A DNA stretch of 64,000 nucleotides from Pipra filicauda (Eukaryota > Chordata > Aves > Passeriformes > Pipridae): contig NW_024104909.1 of the NCBI RefSeq assembly GCF_003945595.2, forward strand, positions 558,001 through 622,000. The letters run 5' to 3'. The notes beneath the pieces were generated by a model. It saw only the letters and a list, made by a program, of their open reading frames with translations. It had not been told where the DNA came from and made no database searches. Each line of letters opens with the position of its first letter. The stretch's first letter is position 1. Made by a program: the position numbers and the translations under genes. Below, one piece after another: positions 63,001 to 64,000 of this stretch.

Positions 63001-63482
63001 AGGCTAATGTGATTCCCAGGGTTTTGGCAGTCACACATGTGTAAGAGACTCTCTCTTCCTAGCAGGGGCAGGTTCCCAGTGCTGCTCTTCCTAACTCCAT
63101 GAACATGCTGGGCCCGCAGGGGGGGCAGTTACCGTGTCCCCCGGTGACCCAGCCACCTCTACACCAGACCACGCCTCCCGTGTCCACCGCTGCTGGGATG
63201 CCACCCATCCAGCACCCGACGCCGGCGGGAATGACCCCTCCCCAGCCAGCAGCACCCACCCAGCCATCGACACCGGTCTCGTCCTCGGGACAAACTCCGA
63301 CCCCGACGCCGGGTTCCGTTCCCAACGCGACCCAGACCCAAAGCACACCCACGGGGCAGACTGCGGCCCAGGCCCAGGTCACACCACAGCCCCAGACCCC
63401 AGTCCAGCCCCAGTCTGTGCCAACCCCACAGCCAGCCCAGCAGCAGCCAACCTCTGTGCAGGCACAGCCACCTGGCACTCCA
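10..63482 (+). CDS. CREBBP: CREB-binding protein (CBP/KAT3A), 5' part of gene, exons 1-14
   Basis: CBP is a nuclear lysine acetyltransferase and scaffold that links DNA-bound activators such as CREB, nuclear receptors and HIF to the transcription machinery. The joined exons are 10-94, 14013-14725, 37283-37459, 47545-47794, 48297-48410, 54487-54729, 55319-55418, 55855-56001, 56452-56569, 59161-59353, 59457-59510, 60712-60836, 61420-61608 and 63066-63482. They give 975 codons without a stop. The order is an N-terminal basic NLS (PKRAKL, residues 12-17), an LXXLL box (LSELL, 70-74), TAZ1 (about 344-436), KIX (about 589-675), then a disordered Met/Pro/Gln/Thr-rich linker. The start [12 protein letters not shown] separates CBP from p300, which begins MAENVVEPG. 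All junctions keep phase and use GT-AG. The product is partial: human CBP has about 2,440 residues, so the catalytic half lies beyond the window. The remaining uncertainty is only at a few splice sites. Confidence 0.98.
443..672 (-). mobile_element. CR1 LINE 3' end fragment
   Basis: From TAGAATCGTGGAATGG on, the plus strand reads as the reverse complement of an avian CR1 3' end: TTTGGGTTGGAAGGGACCTT, a GGGCAGGGACACCTTCCACT block, CTTGGACACTTCCAGGGATG and GGGCAACCTGTGCCAGGGCC. It is a 5'-truncated copy lying antisense to CREBBP, directly at the edge of the exon 1 CpG island. The family assignment is from recognised sequence, not from a search. Confidence 0.9.
822..879 (-). mobile_element. short CR1 3' tail fragment
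   Basis: AATCATGGAATGGTTTGAG followed by TTGGAAAGGACCTTAAAGAC is the terminal part of a CR1 element in antisense orientation. It is only about 58 bp long. It has its own 3' tail, so it is a separate insertion from the copy about 150 bp upstream. Confidence 0.8.
1215..1241. repeat. perfect inverted repeat (11-bp stem, 5-nt loop)
   Basis: CCACTGTTTCA and TGAAACAGTGG are exact reverse complements separated by ATCAC. It is an isolated palindrome in intron 1 with no recognised flanking element. Confidence 0.85.
4371..4430. repeat. 30-bp tandem duplication, two copies
   Basis: Two adjacent 30-bp units (4371-4400 and 4401-4430) are identical in their first 27 bases, starting TGGGATATTTCATGGC, and differ only in the last three. 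The near-identity suggests a recent duplication in intron 1. Confidence 0.9.
8670..8905 (+). mobile_element. diverged CR1-like fragment with internal deletion
   Basis: Around 8685-8770 the sequence (TTTTCAAGAAGAGCTAGAAG, then AACTGGAGACTGGTCAGCTC and CACTGGGAAGGTCATG) resembles the CR1 reverse-transcriptase region in sense orientation. Downstream, GGGGGCTGGAGCAAGTGTCT and CATCCTTTCCAACCCCAGTG resemble the 3' part of the element. I infer an old CR1 copy with much of the interval deleted. The match is diverged, so the call is tentative. Confidence 0.5.
11648..11829. repeat. minisatellite, 7 copies of a 26-bp GC-rich unit
   Basis: Units start at 11648, 11674, 11700, 11726, 11752, 11778 and 11804, each beginning GGCAGAGCCTCC and carrying GGCACTCGAG. 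Two variants alternate: copies 1, 2 and 6 read CTCCGGG, while copies 3, 4, 5 and 7 read CTCCCGG. The last unit diverges at its final bases. Each unit has CpGs and a CTCGAG palindrome. The 26-bp period is not a multiple of three and carries no stop in several frames, which explains the overlapping open frames of up to about 210 codons here. I do not regard those as genes. Confidence 0.97.
14013..14725 (+). CDS. CREBBP: CREBBP exon 2 (nuclear-receptor interaction region)
   Basis: Codes for residues 29-266 (713 nt, same as human exon 2). It begins by completing Asp29 and reads [17 protein letters not shown], the acidic conserved start shared by CBP and p300. It then carries the LXXLL nuclear-receptor box LSELL at residues 70-74, a Ser/Gly/Gln-rich disordered stretch, and the [10 protein letters not shown] segment near residues 211-220. 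The acceptor is CTTGTAG at 14012. The donor is AAA|GTATGT at 14726, phase 0. Confidence 0.98.
19783..19808. repeat. inverted repeat (8-bp stem, 10-nt loop)
   Basis: GATCCCCC at 19783-19790 pairs with GGGGGATC at 19801-19808 around GGTACAGATG. It is a small GC-rich palindrome inside AT-rich intron 2, with no associated element recognised. Confidence 0.7.
23731..23994 (-). mobile_element. CR1 LINE 3' end fragment
   Basis: The plus strand reads TAGAATTCCAGACTGGTTTG, GGTTGGAAGGGACCTTAAAG, then the GGCAGGGACACCTTCCAGTA and GGGCAACCTGTGCCAGGGCC blocks of an avian CR1 3' end, reverse complemented. It lies antisense to CREBBP and is similar in subfamily to the copy at 443-672. Confidence 0.9.
26874..26901. 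repeat. 14-bp perfect tandem duplication
   Basis: CAGCCAAGCTCTCA occurs twice in direct succession in intron 2. It is a short slippage-type duplication with no evident function. Confidence 0.85.
27516..27627 (-). mobile_element. short LTR-like 3' end of the ERV
   Basis: The block starts TGTCCTGGTTTAGG and ends AATCAGGACA on the plus strand, giving TG...CA termini with imperfect inverted ends as in an LTR. At about 112 bp it is much shorter than a typical ERVL-like LTR, so I infer an internal deletion or a worn copy. It lies at the correct 3' side of the antisense pol remnants. Confidence 0.6.
27681..27721. repeat. AT-rich simple sequence
   Basis: An irregular (TA)n tract reading CTATATATAATATATG and onward lies between the LTR-like block and the integrase remnant, within the ERV 3' region. 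Confidence 0.75.
27968..29073 (-). pseudogene. ERV pro-pol remnant with large internal deletion
   Basis: The protease part lies at about 28740-29073 and has an aspartyl-protease-like ADTSTQC motif at about 28940-28960. A frame change near 28740 leads to the protease-RT linker (28527-28778), which ends in a stop. A short RT N-terminal stretch follows (about 28400-28505, [10 protein letters not shown]). Then, without palm, RNase H or integrase core, the sequence resumes near 28363 with the integrase C-terminal part ([19 protein letters not shown], later [10 protein letters not shown] and GPGCTWWVM), which ends near 27968. At least two frame changes and one stop are present, so no functional polyprotein can be made. 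The placement of parts is by recognition of the family, not by alignment. Confidence 0.8.
29188..29513 (-). pseudogene. ERV gag-like remnant
   Basis: Two overlapping minus-strand frames (29188-29430 and 29262-29513) lie just upstream of the protease remnant in proviral order. They carry basic and aromatic residues with sparse cysteines ([34 protein letters not shown]). Position and style fit the C-terminal part of an ERVL-like gag. I cannot point to a complete zinc knuckle. It is broken between frames and short. Confidence 0.5.
36105..36506 (+). mobile_element. CR1 LINE 3' fragment, about 400 bp
   Basis: Sense copy of a CR1 3' region: GAGCAGCTGAGGGAGCTGGG, GGGACCTTCTCACTCTCTAC, GGACAAGAGGAAATGGCTTC, GAATTTCTTCACTAAAAGGG, GGCTGCCCAGGGAGGTGATG, and the end TCTAACCTGAATGGTTCTGT. 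It is the longest CR1 in the window and lies in the same orientation as CREBBP, about 780 bp before exon 3. Confidence 0.93.
37283..37459 (+). CDS. CREBBP: CREBBP exon 3
   Basis: Codes for residues 267-325 (177 nt, same as human exon 3), starting [16 protein letters not shown] and ending VTSVPNM. It is a disordered segment between the nuclear-receptor box region and TAZ1. The acceptor is TTTTCCAG at 37282 and the donor ATG|GTGAGT at 37460. Both ends are phase 0, so skipping would keep frame. Confidence 0.97.
38597..38669. repeat. pair of 22-bp direct repeats
   Basis: CACTTATTAGTATAAGATAC plus AG occurs at 38597-38618 and again at 38648-38669, with a TATTAGTA-rich spacer. It is a local duplication in intron 3. 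Confidence 0.85.
42995..43241 (+). mobile_element. CR1 LINE 3' end fragment
   Basis: Sense CR1 3' end: GGAGGAATTTCTTCATGG, AAGGGTTGTCAGGCACTGG, GGAGGTGTTCAAGGAGTGGC, GGTTGACAAGGTGGTGATGG, then GTCTTTTCCAACCTAAATG and GATTCTGGGATTCTAGGAT at the tail. It shares the GTTGACAAGGTGGTG block with the copy at 36105-36506, which indicates the same subfamily. Confidence 0.93.
46882..46938 (-). mobile_element. short CR1 3' tail fragment
   Basis: ATTCATGGAATCATAGAATG followed by GTTTGGGTTGCAAGGACCTT is the reverse-complemented terminal end of a CR1. Only about 57 bp remain, antisense to CREBBP. Confidence 0.85.
47142..47469 (-). mobile_element. CR1 fragment of a different subfamily, next to exon 4
   Basis: The plus strand reads ACAGAATATGTTGAGTTGG, AGGGATCCACAAGGGTCATC, TGTGCCTGAGAGCGTTGTCC, GTGCCCAACCACCCTCTGG and CCTTTTCCTGATATCCAACG. 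This is a CR1-type 3' region, reverse complemented, distinct from the other copies in the window. It ends about 75 bp before the exon 4 acceptor. Confidence 0.88.
47545..47794 (+). CDS. CREBBP: CREBBP exon 4 (TAZ1, first part)
   Basis: Codes for residues 326-408 plus one base. It starts [16 protein letters not shown] and holds most of TAZ1, the zinc-bound helical domain that binds the transactivation domains of HIF-1alpha, CITED2, STAT2 and others. Visible zinc ligands are H366, C370, C383, C388, H397, C401 and C407. The 250 nt exceed human exon 4 by nine, explained by QVQQ where human has a single Ser. The exon is strikingly GC- and CpG-rich compared with its neighbours. The donor is CAAG|GTGAGG at 47795. 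Confidence 0.97.
47545..47830. promoter_or_regulatory. intragenic CpG-rich block over exon 4
   Basis: Third codon positions in the TAZ1 exon are almost all G or C, and by eye there are about twenty CpGs in 250 bases. Adjacent introns are AT-rich. This looks like a small intragenic CpG island confined to the exon. A regulatory role is inference only. Confidence 0.5.
47795..48296 (+). other. CREBBP: CREBBP intron 4 (502 bp)
   Basis: Runs from GTGAGG to the acceptor TTTTCCTTGCTGCAG. No repeat or gene is seen. The frame of exon 4 stays open into it until 48024, which is not evidence of coding. Confidence 0.95.
48297..48410 (+). CDS. CREBBP: CREBBP exon 5 (TAZ1, last part)
   Basis: Codes for residues 409-446 (114 nt, same as human). 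[17 protein letters not shown] supplies the remaining TAZ1 zinc ligands C412, H421, C425, C430 and C433, so all twelve ligands of the three HCCC sites are intact. It ends NASDKRNQQ plus one base. The donor is C|GTGAGT at 48411. Confidence 0.97.
48411..54486 (+). other. CREBBP: CREBBP intron 5 (about 6.1 kb)
   Basis: Runs from GTGAGT to an acceptor preceded by a long T-run (CTTATCTTTTTTTTTTTTATAG). It is AT-rich with no confident repeat. A weak CR1-like string (AATCACAGAATCTACAAAAT) near 50128 is too short to call. I see no gene. Confidence 0.95.
54487..54729 (+). CDS. CREBBP: CREBBP exon 6 (linker between TAZ1 and KIX)
   Basis: Codes for residues 447-527 plus one base (243 nt, same as human). 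It contains the conserved [20 protein letters not shown] block and a Gln/Pro-rich tail ([10 protein letters not shown]). Paralogue-specific residues again favour CBP. The donor is G|GTACGT at 54730. Confidence 0.97.
54730..55318 (+). other. CREBBP: CREBBP intron 6 (589 bp)
   Basis: AT-rich intron from GTACGT to TTTGTCCCAAAG. The acceptor tract is short and purine-interrupted. No repeat or gene is seen. Confidence 0.93.
55319..55418 (+). CDS. CREBBP: CREBBP exon 7
   Basis: Codes for residues 528-560 plus two bases: [19 protein letters not shown], then [14 protein letters not shown]. At 100 nt it is one codon shorter than human exon 7 (QQPGL against QQPPNL). The donor is AA|GTAATG at 55419, which fits the phase of the next exon. 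Confidence 0.95.
55419..55854 (+). other. CREBBP: CREBBP intron 7 (436 bp)
   Basis: Runs from GTAATG to CTTTGTTTTAG. AT-rich, no repeat or gene seen. Confidence 0.94.
55855..56001 (+). CDS. CREBBP: CREBBP exon 8 (start of KIX)
   Basis: Codes for the end of codon 561 to part of codon 610 (147 nt, same as human). After a Pro/Ser/Thr linker it enters KIX at [19 protein letters not shown] (residues 589-607). KIX is the three-helix domain that binds phosphorylated CREB, MYB and MLL. Compared with the human sequence as I know it, Gly before Trp594 is Ala and Ser604 is Asn. The donor is CT|GTAAGT at 56002. Confidence 0.97.
56002..56451 (+). other. CREBBP: CREBBP intron 8 (450 bp)
   Basis: Runs from GTAAGT to a strong pyrimidine tract (TTGTTCTTCCTCCTTCCTTG) and TAG. 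No repeat or gene is seen. Confidence 0.95.
56452..56569 (+). CDS. CREBBP: CREBBP exon 9 (KIX core)
   Basis: Codes for residues 610-649 (118 nt, same as human): [20 protein letters not shown], then [19 protein letters not shown]. It holds the L12/loop and helix 2 of KIX. Arg636 replaces the Lys I know from human CBP. The donor is AGG|GTATGT at 56570, phase 0. Confidence 0.97.
56570..59160 (+). other. CREBBP: CREBBP intron 9 (about 2.6 kb)
   Basis: Runs from GTATGT to a long T/C tract and TTATAG. A small TGT-repeat lies at 58521-58535. No transposable element or gene is recognised. Confidence 0.95.
59161..59353 (+). CDS. CREBBP: CREBBP exon 10 (end of KIX, linker with insertion)
   Basis: Codes for residues 650-713 plus one base. 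[20 protein letters not shown] is helix 3 of KIX with the pKID-contacting tyrosines Y653 and Y661, followed by a basic RRSRL end. After [18 protein letters not shown] comes VAAAMGQ, seven residues that human CBP lacks. This makes the exon 193 nt against 172. The donor is A|GTAAGT at 59354. Confidence 0.97.
59354..59456 (+). other. CREBBP: CREBBP intron 10 (103 bp)
   Basis: A very short intron between GTAAGT and TTCTGTTGTGTTGCAG. It has no stop in the exon 10 frame, but its length (3n+1) shifts exon 11 out of frame if retained. Confidence 0.95.
59457..59510 (+). CDS. CREBBP: CREBBP exon 11
   Basis: Codes for residues 714-731 plus one base: [18 protein letters not shown]. At 54 nt it is three codons longer than human exon 11. 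The donor G|GTATTT at 59511 is suboptimal at +4 and +5. Confidence 0.94.
59511..60711 (+). other. CREBBP: CREBBP intron 11 (about 1.2 kb)
   Basis: Starts GTATTT and ends GGTGCATTTGCAG. It contains a run of 13 G at 59563-59575, close to the donor. AT-rich otherwise, no gene or transposon seen. Confidence 0.94.
60712..60836 (+). CDS. CREBBP: CREBBP exon 12
   Basis: Codes for residues 732-773 (125 nt, same as human): [19 protein letters not shown], then [19 protein letters not shown] and AVPA. The end is set by the next exon starting in phase 0 and by length, giving GCG|GTTCGT. That donor is weak, so the exact 3' end is slightly less certain than the others. Confidence 0.9.
60837..61419 (+). 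other. CREBBP: CREBBP intron 12 (583 bp)
   Basis: Starts with the unusual GTTCGT and ends GGGTGTTAATTTTCAG. No repeat or gene is seen. Confidence 0.88.
61420..61608 (+). CDS. CREBBP: CREBBP exon 13
   Basis: Codes for residues 774-836: [20 protein letters not shown], later [19 protein letters not shown]. At 189 nt it is three codons longer than human ([10 protein letters not shown] against MSVGMGQ). Met/Gln/Asn-rich and disordered. The donor is CAG|GTAAGA at 61609, phase 0. Confidence 0.96.
61780..61804. repeat. GC-rich imperfect hairpin
   Basis: TTAACGGGGGCG and CGCCCCGTAA can pair around a CAA loop with one or two bulges. It stands out because the surrounding intron is AT-rich and CpG-poor, while this element has four CpGs. 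Confidence 0.6.
62150..62310 (-). mobile_element. old diverged CR1-like fragment
   Basis: AGAGTTCTCTAGTCCAGCCC, GTCAAGTCAAGTTTGGAATA and TCTTCAGGATGAGCATCTAC follow the order of a reverse-complemented CR1 3' region, but with many substitutions. I infer an old insertion, predating the other copies. Confidence 0.55.
63066..63482 (+). CDS. CREBBP: CREBBP exon 14 (Pro/Thr/Gln-rich linker)
   Basis: Codes for residues 837-975 (417 nt, same as human). It reads [20 protein letters not shown], then a low-complexity Pro/Thr/Gln/Ser region ([32 protein letters not shown]) ending in PPGTP. This is the disordered linker before the bromodomain, which lies outside the window. The acceptor is CTAGCAG. Three bases upstream is a second AG that would add one Gln. 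The donor is CA|GTAAGT at 63483, phase 0. Confidence 0.96.
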
Positions 63483-64000
63483 GTAAGTACCAGCCGGTCC
63501 CATTTTCCTTGTGTAGTGACATTCCATGAGTCTCCCTGTGTGTAGCACCATAGAGCCCATAGTTGTCAATAGCAGCTTCTACTTTAGACCAAAGGGTTCA
63601 TTAGAATGTGTAAAATGTGTGTGTTCAGATGTTCTCAGCGTTGTCTGAAGGAGGGGGGGATTGAATGGCTGAACTGCTCACAGTCAAATTGGCAGCAGTG
63701 TGCAGAAAGATGAGGTGTAACGGGCCTAATATTATATTTGGCCATAATCAGAATCTTTTCTGAGCCTGAGATTTGCATAATTTTTTTTAAGATACAGTCA
63801 GGCAAATGCACGTTTCAAGGAATGTACAGTGTTTTACTGGGCAGGTGTTTTCTCTGTGAAAGAAGCCACTTTGGGGCAGAATTCTTCCTTGGCTTCTCCT
63901 CTGTAAAGCAGAGTTATTAAATGTGTGGGATCAAAACTTGGCTACAGTGACCTGTATCCATGTTCTGCACTGTTTTAGAATATCATCTCATGTCTCTTTT
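63483..64000 (+). other. CREBBP: CREBBP intron 14, partial
   Basis: Begins GTAAGT and runs off the window edge. AT-rich with a short T-run. No repeat, exon or gene is seen. Confidence 0.93.

Larger units (their letters stand above)
61609..63065 (+). other. CREBBP: CREBBP intron 13 (about 1.5 kb)
   Basis: Runs from GTAAGA to CTCTCTTCCTAGCAG. It holds a GC-rich imperfect hairpin at 61780-61804 and an old CR1-like fragment near 62150-62310. No gene is seen. Confidence 0.94.

Noticed and set aside
63059..63569. Antisense and alternative-frame open frames of 130-140 codons over exon 14
   Set aside because: They are shadows of the Pro/Thr/Gln-rich exon, whose biased composition removes stops in other frames. 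No start context or independent motif is seen.
1..64000. tRNA, rRNA, CRISPR or bacterial-type operon features
   Set aside because: No tRNA cloverleaf, rRNA core, regular spacer array or prokaryotic gene organisation was seen. The window is an intron-rich vertebrate gene.

Overview
The window holds the 5' half of one vertebrate gene on the plus strand, the transcriptional coactivator and lysine acetyltransferase CREBBP (CBP, KAT3A). It begins nine bases before the start codon and ends about 0.5 kb into intron 14. Fourteen coding exons join in one open frame of 2,925 nt (975 codons). Twelve paralogue-distinguishing stretches, from the N-terminus through TAZ1, KIX and the Pro/Thr/Gln-rich region, read as CBP and not as p300. 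Most exon lengths equal those I know for human CREBBP (85, 713, 177, 114, 243, 147, 118, 125 and 417 nt), and the others differ by whole codons.

The host is most likely a bird. The interspersed repeats are CR1 LINE 3' ends of the avian type, in both orientations, with one degenerate endogenous retrovirus. There are no Alu, B1 or L1-like repeats, and the introns are compact for this gene. I cannot name the species.

Layout: exon 1 (10-94) lies in a CpG island. Intron 1 (about 13.9 kb) holds the rest of that island, two CR1 tails, a second CpG-rich patch near 2.3-2.6 kb, a diverged internal CR1 fragment and a seven-copy 26-bp minisatellite. Exon 2 (14013-14725) carries the nuclear-receptor interaction region. 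Intron 2 (about 22.6 kb) holds a CR1, an antisense ERV remnant with a large pol deletion (27516 to about 29540) and a second, longer sense CR1. Exon 3 lies at 37283-37459. Intron 3 (about 10 kb) has three CR1 copies, the last ending only about 75 bp before exon 4. Exons 4-5 encode TAZ1, exons 6-7 a Gln/Pro linker, exons 8-10 KIX, and exons 11-14 a disordered Met/Pro/Gln/Thr-rich linker. The bromodomain, PHD/RING, HAT, ZZ, TAZ2 and NCBD parts must lie beyond the right edge.

No other protein-coding gene, tRNA, rRNA or CRISPR array is supported. The remaining long open frames are shadows of the exons, repeat-derived, or chance frames in introns. The points most worth a second look are the minisatellite, the ERV deletion junction, a NAGNAG acceptor at exon 14, a non-consensus donor after exon 12, short in-frame insertions relative to human, and a possible alternative first exon in intron 1.
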